DNA of 64,000 nt from Fervidibacter canadensis (GCA_041446545.1 JBGOEJ010000016.1:11460-75459), one strand, 5' to 3'; positions 43,184 through 52,480 are shown, counted from the stretch's first letter. Program-made: numbers and translations. Notes: generated from the letters alone by a model not told the origin.

Positions 43184-45526
43184 ATGGGGCGATTTTGGCG
43201 TCCCGACGAAAACCCGTTTTGGCGGCATGAGTGGTGGGGTTTTGAGCCCGTGACCTTTCTGAAGGGTGTGAGCCTTTGGCTCGCTTTGGGCGCTTTCATC
43301 GTATTGCTGTTCGGCAGCCTTGCCCTCTTTTACGCCCGCAATGCTGACCCCTCGGACGCCTTTCCTGCCGTCTTTTGCAGCCTCGCCGTCATTTTCACCC
43401 TCCTTGCCCAAATTGTCCATCGGGGCACATTGGAGCGAACCTTACCACAACGCTCTTTTACCGATGACGCCGAGCGGGGAACGCTGGACTTTTTGCGCTT
43501 GCTGCCGATGTCCAGTCATCGTCTTGTCATCGCCTGTCAATTTCCTGCCTTCGCTGCCCGTCTTTATGCGGCGTCACTTTGGATGCCTTTGCACGCCGTC
43601 GCTTTTGCCCTTTGCGGTCTGCCTGCCATCCATGCCATCCCTTTGGCGTTGGTTGTTGGCGTGGCAGATTGGCATGTGGTCGCTGCTTTCCTGCTTCTTT
43701 GCGCTTTGCCGCTTCCCTTCGGGGAGTTGATGGCTTTCTTGTTTTGCTTGTTTCCACTCCTTTGGAGCATGCGATCCTTCAACCGATTGGAAACGCCCTT
43801 CACTGAGGGGGCGAAAGTGTGGCTCGTCCTTGTCGGGGTGCTCGTCAGCCTTCTCTTCTTTGGACATTTCGCCGCTTTTTGGGTGAGTCTTTTGCAGTGG
43901 CAGGCGGACGAATTGGCTTTCCATGCCTTGATGGCGCAACCCTTTTACGCAGGTTTCCTCCCGCCTCTGTGGGCGGGAGCGGTGATGGCAACGGTGGCGG
44001 GGTTAGCACGCCTTGACCGTTTCGCTCGTTGGCTGCATGAACTCAAAGGGCTCAACCGCTTTTTTGCCTTGCTTCCTCTCGCCATTGCCCTCCTTTTCGT
44101 TCAAGGGGTTCTTTGGGGCACTTTGCGACAGCGGTTCGGTTTCTCGGCGAACGACTGTTTTGTCGCCAGTGCCGTCCTTTGCTTCGGTTTGGGGGGTTGG
44201 CTGCGATGGAGTTGGCTGAATTGGACATGGGCGGAAAAGACCATCCCTGTCAAACCGCCTCTTGCTTTCTTGCCCGAAACTTTCGCATGGCGCACCGTCA
44301 TCACTTTCCTGCCCTTCCTCGGCTACTGGCTGGCAGGCGAAGGGCAAGGATTGGATGCTAACTTCCTCGCTCTTTGGCTGATGGTCAACCTTTTGGACAT
44401 CGGTTGTCTTGCCTGGTCGCATCACCTCGCCTTGCAAGTGCTCCTTCATTGGGGGCGAACGGGCTTCAATGCGTTGGCGGTTTTCAGCCTTGCCATCCCA
44501 TTGTTGGCGTTCATTCCGAAACTGAACTTTCTCGCCTCTTTGAGCCCTTCTGTCGGCTTGTTGATGTTTGCCTCAAAAGGCAAGTTGGCAGCGATGTTGA
44601 AGTTGCCCTCTGTCACCCTCTCAAGTTGGTGGATTGCCCAGATGGTAGCCCTTCGTTGGGGGCTTGTGGCAATGATGACGGTGGGGGTGCTTCGGCTTCC
44701 GTCGTCTGTCAGCGAGAAGGTAGCGGTGGGTGGGACAAGTTTCAAGCGTCCTTTGCTCCTTCTCCACCAAGCCTGTGAGTGGCTCTTTTTCATCCCGAAG
44801 TTGGAAGTTTGTCTGCTGGAGGGCGTTGACAACCCCGTCTTTCGGCACATGGTGAGGACGACGCGTTGGCGGCTTTCGTGGTTGCCCTACTTTTTCGCAC
44901 TGCTTTCGGGCTTTCTCTTTCCCTCGGCAATTTTCCTGCAATTGGTCATCGGCTTCTTTCTTGCGCCCTTCTTTTGGTTCACCAGTTATCAGGCGATGCA
45001 CCGTTACTTGCGGAAATTGCACCAAACGGGCGAACTGTGGCAATGGCTCATCACGCCCTTGCCGAGCCGAGCCATTCTCAAAGGACTGCTCTGGGGCGGA
45101 TGGTGGTGGCAGATGCGATGGTTGGGGCTTGTCTTTTGGTTCAGCATCGGGAGTGCTCTTAGCGGGACGAACCTTTTGGGCGTCCCTTTTCCCAAACTGC
45201 TTCACTTTTTCCCTTTCGCTCCCGTCGTCAACCTTTTTGGGGCGGGTCTTTCCTTGCTCCTTTGGATTGCCCTCACTTTTGGCGCTGTGCCTGTCACCAT
45301 CCGAGAGATTTTCCGCCATCCTCAAAAAGCCTTCGCCAAAGAAGGGACGCTTTGGGCAAGGTCGCAAGCCATCGGTTATGCGGTCTTGATTTCCCTCCTC
45401 AATTGCCTTTGCGGGTGCATCACGCTGATTTACGGAGTGAGCGCCCTCTCCCTGCGGCTGGACCCTTCGGTGCGAGCCTTGGATGAAATTCGCCGCGCTC
45501 CGATGGAGCGATTGCCACTGACTTGA
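43184..45526 (+). CDS. Large membrane protein, ABC-2-like permease with internal duplication
   Basis: 780 residues with about 16 hydrophobic helices. Two similar halves: each begins near NPFWRHE or NPVFRHM and contains a cytoplasmic segment with a long-hinge motif (ERGTLDFLRLLPMSSHRLVIA in the first; YLRKLHQTGELWQWLITPLPSRAILKG in the second). That segment is the usual E-x-G-T/E-L-W-x-W-L-x-x-P-L of ABC-2 permeases and NodJ-like exporters. So this is a tandem-duplicated ABC-2-type protein. No ATPase lies next to it. Start ATG follows AAAGGGG. Confidence 0.6.
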   Translation: MGRFWRPDENPFWRHEWWGFEPVTFLKGVSLWLALGAFIVLLFGSLALFYARNADPSDAFPAVFCSLAVIFTLLAQIVHRGTLERTLPQRSFTDDAERGTLDFLRLLPMSSHRLVIACQFPAFAARLYAASLWMPLHAVAFALCGLPAIHAIPLALVVGVADWHVVAAFLLLCALPLPFGELMAFLFCLFPLLWSMRSFNRLETPFTEGAKVWLVLVGVLVSLLFFGHFAAFWVSLLQWQADELAFHALMAQPFYAGFLPPLWAGAVMATVAGLARLDRFARWLHELKGLNRFFALLPLAIALLFVQGVLWGTLRQRFGFSANDCFVASAVLCFGLGGWLRWSWLNWTWAEKTIPVKPPLAFLPETFAWRTVITFLPFLGYWLAGEGQGLDANFLALWLMVNLLDIGCLAWSHHLALQVLLHWGRTGFNALAVFSLAIPLLAFIPKLNFLASLSPSVGLLMFASKGKLAAMLKLPSVTLSSWWIAQMVALRWGLVAMMTVGVLRLPSSVSEKVAVGGTSFKRPLLLLHQACEWLFFIPKLEVCLLEGVDNPVFRHMVRTTRWRLSWLPYFFALLSGFLFPSAIFLQLVIGFFLAPFFWFTSYQAMHRYLRKLHQTGELWQWLITPLPSRAILKGLLWGGWWWQMRWLGLVFWFSIGSALSGTNLLGVPFPKLLHFFPFAPVVNLFGAGLSLLLWIALTFGAVPVTIREIFRHPQKAFAKEGTLWARSQAIGYAVLISLLNCLCGCITLIYGVSALSLRLDPSVRALDEIRRAPMERLPLT

Positions 45527-45568
45527 AGGGCAGCAGAGTGCGTTCGGAAATTGAACCTTGCAGTGTTG

Positions 45569-45593
45569 GTCGTGGCTGATAGCCACTTCAACA
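45569..45593. repeat. 25-bp palindromic repeat, copy 2
   Basis: GTCGTGGCTGATAGCCACTTCAACA; GTGGCT/AGCCAC form a six-base stem with a GAT loop, and outer TGTTG/CAACA can pair too. It lies between the convergent ABC-2-like gene and the 45616 gene. Confidence 0.7.
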
Positions 45594-45615
45594 GGGGTGA
45601 TGTCAGTCTGGCGTC

Positions 45616-47199
45616 TCATCGGCTTTCCGTCACGACGATGCCGTCACCACCGAGAAGCCTCCCTTGACTCACGCCTTCCACAGGCGCAAGGAATTGGAAA
45701 GTGCCGTCGGAGGAAGTGCGTTGAGTTTGCAAGCAAATCGGCGCTTCGTCCTCTTGCCACCTCACCCACAAACCGACCAAGGCGTTGGCGACAGGTTTCC
45801 CGTCTTTCGTCACGACCCGCCCCTTGACCGCCTTGCCCGACCGCAGACGCAACCGCACCTCGCTTTGATTTGCCGTCACGGTTGCCGATGCCCAAAGGGT
45901 CAAATCGGGTGTAGCGGCGATCAACCGAACGGAACGGTCGGGCAAGATTGTCCAGTCCGCTTCACCCGCTTCGTCCGTTTCGCCCATGTTGCCCAAACTG
46001 TCTGCCAGCCACGCCTTGACAGGTTTGTCCTGTTTGTCGGTGACAGTAACCCGCACCGTCGGGAAGGGGCGGGCAAAAATGAAGGGCGCTTCCACGACCG
46101 CTCCTTCGGCAACTTCTATCGTCACAGGTTCGCTTTGCCATCTTTCATCGGCAACTTGGAGCCGCCAAACGCCATCGGGCAACCGAAGTTCGTAGGCGCC
46201 TTCGGGCAACCGTTGAGCCACTTCGCTGACGACCGAGGGGCGATCAACGAGTTGGGCGCGAACGAACAGACGAGTTAGCGGGAAACGGGTGAAGGCATCA
46301 GCGACCCAACCTCGCACGATGCCGGGGCGTTGTGCTTTGATGGTGACCTTGACAACCTCACCTGCTTGCACTGCCACGCTTTGCGGGACACTGACCCATT
46401 CAGCATCGCCACTTCCCGCCAACCAAACCGTCCATCGCCCCGTTGGCACAGCGATGCGAAAACGCCCTTCGGCGTCGGTGCGGGTGACGAACGGGATGGG
46501 CGAAAGCGTTCCGCTAAAATGCGCCTCCGCAATTTCGGGAAAGCCGTGAAGGTTAGCGTGGGCAAGGGGGTTGCCATCGGGGCGAAGGACGGTCCCGCTG
46601 AGAATACCCGTCGGCGGCAAAGTGATGTCCGTGCCATCGGTGATGGGCACTTCAAAACGGCAAGGGAGCGACCTTGTTTCCACGACCGCCATGAAGCCGT
46701 CGGGCAAATCCGCAAAAGCAAATCGCCCATCCGCCTCGGTGAGAGTTTGTAAAAAGTCGGGCGAAAACCGCTCAAGGCGTAAGGTCAAACGAGGCGCATT
46801 GAAAAGCCCGACGGGACGCAACTGGCGGATGAAGAGCGTTGCTCCACCGCCACCTCGCAACCGCCCTGTTAGCGAAACCGATGGGAGCAACGGCACGACG
46901 CATTCCGTTGAAGTTGTCAACCTCACCCGCTGCCAACCGATCCCGACGCCTGCTTGATGGGCGATGACGACGGCGGGAAGTTCGGACGGGTAAGGCAGGC
47001 GCAATTGAAATCGCCCTCGTTCGTCGCAACGCCCTTCCTGCCAAATTGCCTCCCCTTTACCGAAGGGCGGTTCGGCGACGAGCATGAGGCGAGCAAAGGA
47101 AGCGGGCGTCCCGTCGGGTCGGACGACCGTCCCCGCCAACGAAACGGGTTGCGCCCTCAAGTCGCCGACCATCAACAGCGACAACAGCCAAAACTTCAT
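45616..47199 (-). CDS. Secreted protein with carboxypeptidase-regulatory-like repeats
   Basis: 527 residues with a signal peptide (MKFWLLSLLMVGDLRA). Five or more beta-sandwich modules each with G-V-R-P-D/G-x-P or GTVLRPDGNPLAHANLHG motifs (also GKVVTKDGKPVANALVG), which are the carboxypeptidase-regulatory-like/Ig-like repeats of surface adhesins or assembly proteins. Start ATG at 47199 has AAGGTG nine bases ahead; another ATG three codons earlier is possible. Lies 28 bases after the TolB-like gene; a shared operon is likely. Confidence 0.65.
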   Translation of the reverse strand: MKFWLLSLLMVGDLRAQPVSLAGTVVRPDGTPASFARLMLVAEPPFGKGEAIWQEGRCDERGRFQLRLPYPSELPAVVIAHQAGVGIGWQRVRLTTSTECVVPLLPSVSLTGRLRGGGGATLFIRQLRPVGLFNAPRLTLRLERFSPDFLQTLTEADGRFAFADLPDGFMAVVETRSLPCRFEVPITDGTDITLPPTGILSGTVLRPDGNPLAHANLHGFPEIAEAHFSGTLSPIPFVTRTDAEGRFRIAVPTGRWTVWLAGSGDAEWVSVPQSVAVQAGEVVKVTIKAQRPGIVRGWVADAFTRFPLTRLFVRAQLVDRPSVVSEVAQRLPEGAYELRLPDGVWRLQVADERWQSEPVTIEVAEGAVVEAPFIFARPFPTVRVTVTDKQDKPVKAWLADSLGNMGETDEAGEADWTILPDRSVRLIAATPDLTLWASATVTANQSEVRLRLRSGKAVKGRVVTKDGKPVANALVGLWVRWQEDEAPICLQTQRTSSDGTFQFLAPVEGVSQGRLLGGDGIVVTESR

Positions 47200-47227
47200 C
47201 CTCTTCATCACCTTCAAGGCAAATGGC

Positions 47228-48274
47228 TTAGCGCCAAGCGGCTTTGAAGACATGCAACTGGCGGGGTTGAGCGGCATTACGCCCACTGCACCAAACGAGC
47301 CATTTGCCGTCAGGTGAAAAGTGCGGGAACAAATCGGGCGCAGGGTGATAGGTGACCCGTTCCAAGCCCGTCCCGTCGGCGTTGATGACGAACAGGTCAA
47401 AGTTTTTCGGGTCGTGGTGATTGCTGGCGAAGATGATGCGCTTGCCGTCGGGTAGCCATGCGGGACAAAAGTTGATGCCCCCCAAATGCGTGATTTGCCG
47501 AACATTCCGACCATCGGCGTCCATGACGAACAACTCCATCCTCGGCGGGCTGACGACACCAAGTTGCAGCAACCGCTTGTATTCGGCGATTTCGTCGGGC
47601 GTCTTGGGCAGGTAGGCGCGGAAGACGATGCGTTTGCCATCGGGCGAATAAAACGCCCCGCCTTCGTAACCCAGCGTCGTCGTCAACCGCTTTAAGTCGC
47701 TGCCGTCCAAGCGCATGCTGTAAAGGTCAAGGTCACCGTTGCGGTAACTCGTGAAGACGATGCGCCCCGTCTTCCAGCAAATCGTCGCTTCGGCATCGTA
47801 GCCGTCGTTGTCCGTTAGACGGATGAGTTCCATCGTGTCCAATCGGCGCAGGTAAAGTTCGTAACTGGCAAAAACGCCCCACGCATAGCGGGGGATATCC
47901 AGTTTGGGCAACTGGGGTGGCTGCGGACTTGAAAGATGCGTCGTCGCAAAGATGACGCCGTTGCCGTCGGGCGTAAAATAGGCGCAAGTGCATCGCCCTT
48001 TGCCCGTGCTGACGATGCGCGGGTAACTGCCATCGGCGCGCATGACGAAAATTTGGTCGGCTTGATAGGGCGGGCGGGTGGACTGAAAGACAAGCCATTG
48101 ACCATCGGGCGACCAGTAGGCTTCGGCGTTCGTGCCCTCAAAAGTCAGTTGCTGCGCTCTTAAAAGGTGCTTCGTCTCTTCGGGCAACAGCAACCCTTGC
48201 TTGGGATTTTCCTGAAAGGCGAGCGCTCCCAACGCAATGACACTGAGCGACACGATGGCGACGAAAAACCTCAT
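47228..48274 (-). CDS. TolB-like PD40 beta-propeller lipoprotein or secreted protein
   Basis: 348 residues with a signal peptide (FFVAIVSLSVIALGALA). Repeated AYWSPDGQWLVFQST, FTPDGNGVIFAT, FYSPDGKRIVFRA, WLPDGKRIIFASN and FSPDGKWLVWCS are WD40/PD40 blades of TolB-like propellers. Start ATG at 48274 with GGAGGTTAG. Likely forms a propeller outside the cytoplasm together with the downstream adhesin-like gene. No Tol-Pal partners nearby. Confidence 0.8.
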   Translation of the reverse strand: MRFFVAIVSLSVIALGALAFQENPKQGLLLPEETKHLLRAQQLTFEGTNAEAYWSPDGQWLVFQSTRPPYQADQIFVMRADGSYPRIVSTGKGRCTCAYFTPDGNGVIFATTHLSSPQPPQLPKLDIPRYAWGVFASYELYLRRLDTMELIRLTDNDGYDAEATICWKTGRIVFTSYRNGDLDLYSMRLDGSDLKRLTTTLGYEGGAFYSPDGKRIVFRAYLPKTPDEIAEYKRLLQLGVVSPPRMELFVMDADGRNVRQITHLGGINFCPAWLPDGKRIIFASNHHDPKNFDLFVINADGTGLERVTYHPAPDLFPHFSPDGKWLVWCSGRNAAQPRQLHVFKAAWR

Positions 48275-48292
48275 TCGCTAACCTCCTTTCGG

Positions 48293-48319
48293 AATGGCGA
48301 TAAGTGGCAGTAGCGAGGG
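48293..48319. repeat. Possible intergenic heptamer run
   Basis: AATGGCGATAAGTGGCAGTAGCGAGGG in the gap between the divergent TolB-like and oxidoreductase genes; GTGGCAG/TAGCGAG units resemble the other intergenic runs. Weak. Confidence 0.3.
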
Positions 48320-48380
48320 AAATTTTAGGCGATGGGAAAGGGGTGCGCCAAACTTTGCGGGTGGAAAGGAGGAAGAAGGC

Positions 48381-49553
48381 GTGGCGGATAGCGAATTGGC
48401 AATTGCCCTTGTCGGTTGTGGCGGGATGATGGGAGCCCATGTGCGACAGGGCTTTCAACCTTTGTGGGAGAAGGGCTTTCGCTCCTTCCGCATCGTCGCT
48501 TGCGTGGATGTCAACGGTAAAGCGGCGGAAGCGATGGCGAACCAGATTGCCGAATGGCAAGGGACGCGTCCCGCTGTTTTTCGGGATGTGGATGCCTTGC
48601 TGGCATCAGGTTCGGTGGATGCCGTAGATATTGTCGTCCCTCATCACGAGCACCACACCGTCGCCGTCGCTTGTCTGGAAGCGGGCAAACATGTCTTGCT
48701 GGAAAAGCCCCTTGCTATCACCTTGCGGGCGGGTCGGAGAATTTTAGAAGCGGCTCGGCGCAACAAAGTCGTCTTGTCCATCGCCGAAAACTATCGGCGC
48801 TATCCCGACCAGAGGGCAATCCGTTGGGCAATTCGGCAGGGGCGTATCGGTCAGCCTCAACGGGTTTACTGGCTGGATGTCTTTGAGCGACGCTGGTATT
48901 GGGGCTGGCGCGACCATGTGGAGTTTTCTGGCGGCGGATGGACTCTGGATGGCGGCGTCCATTTCGCCGACTTGATGCGTTACCATGTCGGCGAAATCAC
49001 CGAAGTCGCTGCCGACATGGCGACCTTCAATCCCCAACGCTTCCGCAAGGTCAACGAGCACGAAGAACCCGTCACCGCCACGATTGAAGACACGACCCAC
49101 GCCTTGCTGCGCTTTCAGAACGCAGCGATAGGCGTTTGGGTGGAAGCCATCACCGCCCCCGCCAAAACCATCGGCACACGAGTCATCTACGGGACGGAAG
49201 GGGCGATAGATTTGGAGGCAGGTTTGTTTTTGCGGGGACGCAACGAACCCATCCGCCGCGAGCAGTTGCGGGACGAGTTTTTAGCCTCGCTGACCGATGA
49301 CGAACGTGAGCGCCTGTTTCCCTTCGGTTTGATGGACGGAATTGCCCAGGAAATTCACGAGTTCGTCGTCGCCTGCCAGCAGGGCAATTTGAAGGTGGAA
49401 GTGGACGGTGAAGAGGGTTATCGCTCGCAGGCGGTGTGCATGGCGGTTTACGAATCGGCGACTTTGCACCGACCCGTGAAAGTGGCGCAAGTGATGGCGT
49501 TGAAGGTGGAAGCCTATCAGTGCCCCTTCAACGAGCGATGGCAAATTCGCTAA
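48381..49553 (+). CDS. Gfo/Idh/MocA family oxidoreductase (second)
   Basis: About 390 residues. NAD(P) site IALVGCGGMMGAHVR, then DAVDIVVPHHEHHTVAVACLEAGKHVLLEKPLAI (EKP) and a C-terminal GGWTLDGGVHFADLMRY motif. Oxidoreductase of the sugar/inositol class; different from the one at 31483. Start is GTG at 48381 with AAAGGAGG eleven bases ahead; the long upstream frame is not coding. Divergent from the TolB-like gene. Confidence 0.88.
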   Translation: MADSELAIALVGCGGMMGAHVRQGFQPLWEKGFRSFRIVACVDVNGKAAEAMANQIAEWQGTRPAVFRDVDALLASGSVDAVDIVVPHHEHHTVAVACLEAGKHVLLEKPLAITLRAGRRILEAARRNKVVLSIAENYRRYPDQRAIRWAIRQGRIGQPQRVYWLDVFERRWYWGWRDHVEFSGGGWTLDGGVHFADLMRYHVGEITEVAADMATFNPQRFRKVNEHEEPVTATIEDTTHALLRFQNAAIGVWVEAITAPAKTIGTRVIYGTEGAIDLEAGLFLRGRNEPIRREQLRDEFLASLTDDERERLFPFGLMDGIAQEIHEFVVACQQGNLKVEVDGEEGYRSQAVCMAVYESATLHRPVKVAQVMALKVEAYQCPFNERWQIR

Positions 49554-49620
49554 CCATGTCGTGGCATAACCTTCGCCCAAATCGGCGAGGGTGATGACGA
49601 GCGACGGTTGCAAGCCCTCT

Positions 49621-50553
49621 TCAGCGGGGCAACGACGATGGCACCAACGCCATCAACATCCAAATTGATGGCGAAGGGAGCGATGAAGCGGCGATAGGTG
49701 ATTCGCACAACACCCGAAAACCGACGAAAGGTGCGTCGGGATGCCACCATCGGCTCTTGGGAAATTGTGGGTCGGTGGCGTTCCAATCAGGCGATGGAAA
49801 TTCGCGGGCGGCAGGATGCACTTTCTCGGCAGGGTCTTTGAACGAGCCGCCACAGACGACGGGTTTGCCGTCCACGCTTTGACACCATTCAGCGACATTG
49901 CCCAGCATGTCGTAAAGCCCCCATGCATTCGGTCGCTTTTTGCCGACGGGATGGGTCTTGCCGTCCGAGTTGTCGGCGAACCAAGCATGGGCATCCAGCC
50001 ACGCTTTGTCCTTGATGACATCGCCCGAAAGTTCGCCCGCACGGCAAGCATACTCCCACTCCACTTCTGTCGGCAGGCGAAACTTTTTTCCTGTCTTCAG
50101 CGAAAGCCACCGACAATATTGCTCGGCAGCATGATAGGTCATGCCGATGGCGGGATAACCGCTGTGCCCCCAACCCCGATCAGGCGCTCCGTAAGGACGG
50201 CTGGGACGGGCTATGGCGTCGGCGCTCTCATCGGCATCGGGAGGCAAATCCAGCCGATACAAAAACACATCGTATTCGTCCCAAGTCACCTCCGTCTTGC
50301 CGAGCCAGAAACTTCGCACTTTCACCCGCCTCAGCGTGCCTTTGGTCGGATGGCGCACCACAAATTCCCCTTCGGGCACAAAGACCAAATCAAACTGGAC
50401 AGTGGTGTTGGGAAGGGCGACAGTGACGATTTTCGGTTTGCCCTCAGCCCCCGATCCCCAAAGGAACGAAACAATGACCAACACTGCTGTCCCGAAACTG
50501 AAAACCACCCAGCACCAGATAAAGTCGCTCGTTTTGTTCCCTCGGTCTCCCAC
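49621..50553 (-). CDS. Formylglycine-generating-enzyme (SUMF1)-like protein with membrane anchor
   Basis: 310 residues. One transmembrane helix at ~15-34, then the FGE-sulfatase-modifying fold: WLGKTEVTWDEYDVFLYRLD, YPAIGMTYHAAEQYCRWLSLKTGKKFRLPTEVEWEYACRAG, GLYDMLGNVAEWCQ, and PFVGFRVLC. These are typical. The catalytic Cys pair for formylglycine formation is not both evident, so function as an FGE or a binding domain is open. Start GTG at 50553 with AAGGAGG ten bases ahead. Confidence 0.82.
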   Translation of the reverse strand: MGDRGNKTSDFIWCWVVFSFGTAVLVIVSFLWGSGAEGKPKIVTVALPNTTVQFDLVFVPEGEFVVRHPTKGTLRRVKVRSFWLGKTEVTWDEYDVFLYRLDLPPDADESADAIARPSRPYGAPDRGWGHSGYPAIGMTYHAAEQYCRWLSLKTGKKFRLPTEVEWEYACRAGELSGDVIKDKAWLDAHAWFADNSDGKTHPVGKKRPNAWGLYDMLGNVAEWCQSVDGKPVVCGGSFKDPAEKVHPAAREFPSPDWNATDPQFPKSRWWHPDAPFVGFRVLCESPIAASSLPSPSIWMLMALVPSSLPR

Positions 50554-50676
50554 GACCAAATGACCTCCTTCCCTGCGGGAGGGCAAGGTTTCTGCTGAGT
50601 CAAAGGGAGGAAATTTGCGTTTCAATCTTACGGCGCCGTCCTGACTATTTTAACATTGCAGGGAAGGTGGATGACG

Positions 50677-51273
50677 ATGGCGTGGGATGAGTTGGCGAAA
50701 GCCTTTGTTTCTCTCCTGCTCATCACTGACCCGTTGGGCAACTTGCCCTTGTTCATGGCGGTGACGCAACATTGCAGCGAGCATCAACGGCGAAAAGTCT
50801 TTTCCCTCGCCACAGTGGTCGCTTTCGCCATCTTGCTCGTCTTCGCCCTAACAGGTGCGGGCGTTTTCCGCCTGTTCGGCGTGACTTTAGCCGATTTGCA
50901 GGTGGCAGGTGGGTTGCTTTTGCTCCTCATCGCTGTCCGCATCGTTTTGGCGGGTCATGGGACAGTGGAAGAACGGGGTGAAGTGTCCATCGTGCCATTG
51001 GCGTGTCCGTTGTTGGCAGGACCTGGGGCGATGACGGCGGTATTGGTGCTCAACGCCAGTTACGGGCTTTGGGTGACCCTTTCAGCGTTGGTCTTGACTT
51101 TCCTCGTCACTTGGGGCATTTTGATGGCGGGCGGAGGGATTTTCCGTCGGTTGGGCAAGACGGGCTCGGGCATTATCGCCCAAGTGATGGCGTTGTTGCT
51201 GGCGACCATCGCCGTCCAATTCATCCGAACGGGGTTGGCAACCCTCTGGACGACAGTGCAAAAGAAACCGTGA
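50677..51273 (+). CDS. MarC-family (UPF0056) membrane protein
   Basis: 198 residues with six hydrophobic helices. Family marks: KAFVSLLLITDPLGNLPLFM and VPLACPLLAGPGAMTAVLVL. MarC proteins were first linked to multiple antibiotic resistance but a transport role is not established. Start ATG at 50677 with GGAAGG ahead (another ATG two codons upstream). Followed by tusA 28 bases later. Confidence 0.88.
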   Translation: MAWDELAKAFVSLLLITDPLGNLPLFMAVTQHCSEHQRRKVFSLATVVAFAILLVFALTGAGVFRLFGVTLADLQVAGGLLLLLIAVRIVLAGHGTVEERGEVSIVPLACPLLAGPGAMTAVLVLNASYGLWVTLSALVLTFLVTWGILMAGGGIFRRLGKTGSGIIAQVMALLLATIAVQFIRTGLATLWTTVQKKP

Positions 51274-51301
51274 CCGCCGTCACGAAAGGAGGCGTCGGAA
51301 T

Positions 51302-51544
51302 ATGGCACAAACTTTGCACGCCGACAAAATCGTGGATGCGCGAGGAGCCCAATGCCCAGGTCCGTTGGTGGAACTGATTCGTGCCCTGAAGGAAGTGCCT
51401 GTCGGCGCTGTCGTGGAAGTTTGGACGCAGGAGCCGCGCACGAAAGAAGATGCGAAGGCATGGTGTCAACGGTCGGGGCATGAGTTTCTCGGCGCTTTTC
51501 CCGCCGACGGCTATGAGCGGGTTTTGGTGCGCCGAACGAAATAA
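51302..51544 (+). CDS. tusA: TusA-like sulfurtransferase
   Basis: 80 residues. The TusA/SirA signature: DARGAQCPGPLVELIRALKEV with the active-site Cys in CPGPL. TusA relays sulfur from cysteine desulfurase to thiouridine synthesis or other sulfur acceptors. Strong AGGAGG ahead. It is separate from the cysteine desulfurase at 11930 and from any tus operon. Confidence 0.88.
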   Translation: MAQTLHADKIVDARGAQCPGPLVELIRALKEVPVGAVVEVWTQEPRTKEDAKAWCQRSGHEFLGAFPADGYERVLVRRTK

Positions 51545-51591
51545 CCCTTCGCATCGCTTTCAATCTCAGCGCGGCGGCATCCTGATGAGCG

Positions 51592-52071
51592 ATGAAGAGG
51601 CACAAGCGAGCAGGTCAATCTATGGTGGAGTTTGCCTTGATCGCCAGTGTCCTGATTTTGCTGGTCACGGGGACGCTGGTGTTTGGTCAACTTTTCCTTT
51701 GGCTGCATACCCTCAACAACGCCACGAGGGATGCCGCCCGCTTGGGAGCAACTTGTTATGATCCCGACAACGACAACAACCTCAACGAGCACATCCGCGA
51801 CCGCATCTGCCAAGCGACCGCTAACTTTCCCAACCGCAACAGCATCACCATCACGATTGAAGAGCGAGACTTAAACGGCAACTTGTTGGAGCCCATCATC
51901 GTGACCTCTTGCTCCGCTGCGACGGTGCCTGCAGGCATTCGGCGGGTGGGGGGTTCGCTGACGGTGACGGTGACTTACGATGCGCCGGTCGTTCCCATTC
52001 CCGGCATTTTGTCCAGCCCTCGCAGGTTGCGTTCGTCGGCGACTTTTCGGATGGAGTGCAACCGCAATTAG
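51592..52071 (+). CDS. TadE-like pilus assembly protein
   Basis: 159 residues. A short basic N-terminus and RAGQSMVEFALIASVLILLVTGTLVFGQ give the TadE transmembrane start, followed by NNATRDAARLGA and a beta-rich extracytoplasmic domain. TadE/F minor pilins help build Flp pili; no tadA-D or flp gene is adjacent. Start ATG at 51592, weak ribosome site. The last four bases overlap the next, convergent gene. Confidence 0.75.
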   Translation: MKRHKRAGQSMVEFALIASVLILLVTGTLVFGQLFLWLHTLNNATRDAARLGATCYDPDNDNNLNEHIRDRICQATANFPNRNSITITIEERDLNGNLLEPIIVTSCSAATVPAGIRRVGGSLTVTVTYDAPVVPIPGILSSPRRLRSSATFRMECNRN

Positions 52072-52475
52072 TCGCCCCGAAAGATAGGGCGTGGCTCGGA
52101 CAATTCGGGCGGAAAGCCGTCGTCCCACTTCATGAAGTCAAAGATGTTCGCCCATAAACTCTCCCGACCTGCTTCATCGGGGAACAACTCGCAAATTAGC
52201 CACACCAACGCTGGCACATCCACCTGCTCATACATCCTTCGGGTGAAGCGCAACGCCAAACCTGTCAAGTAGCCAGGGCTCACTTGCGTCAAGGGATCGC
52301 ACTGAAAAGGGCGGGCAGGAGGGACGCAACGGTGGTGGGCGACAGCGAAACTTTGGGCTCGCCATTTGCCATCGCTCTCAATGCTCTCTTCCCAACAGAC
52401 GACACCTTCCTCAGGTCGCTCAATCAAACTGCCACAGAAATGGCAGCAGGGCTGACGAAAACAGTAACCTGCCAT
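52068..52475 (-). CDS. Uncharacterised protein with zinc-knuckle-like N-terminus
   Basis: 135 residues. MAGYCFRQPCCHFCGS has three Cys and a His in a compact pattern that could bind zinc, followed by another Cys-containing stretch (HHRCVPPARPFQCDP) and a helical C-terminus. No family recognised. Start ATG at 52475 has GGAGG ten bases ahead; an ATG at 52484 directly overlaps the stop of the lipid kinase. Downstream of the kinase and perhaps co-transcribed. Confidence 0.5.
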   Translation of the reverse strand: MAGYCFRQPCCHFCGSLIERPEEGVVCWEESIESDGKWRAQSFAVAHHRCVPPARPFQCDPLTQVSPGYLTGLALRFTRRMYEQVDVPALVWLICELFPDEAGRESLWANIFDFMKWDDGFPPELSEPRPIFRGD

Positions 52476-52480
52476 CTTTG

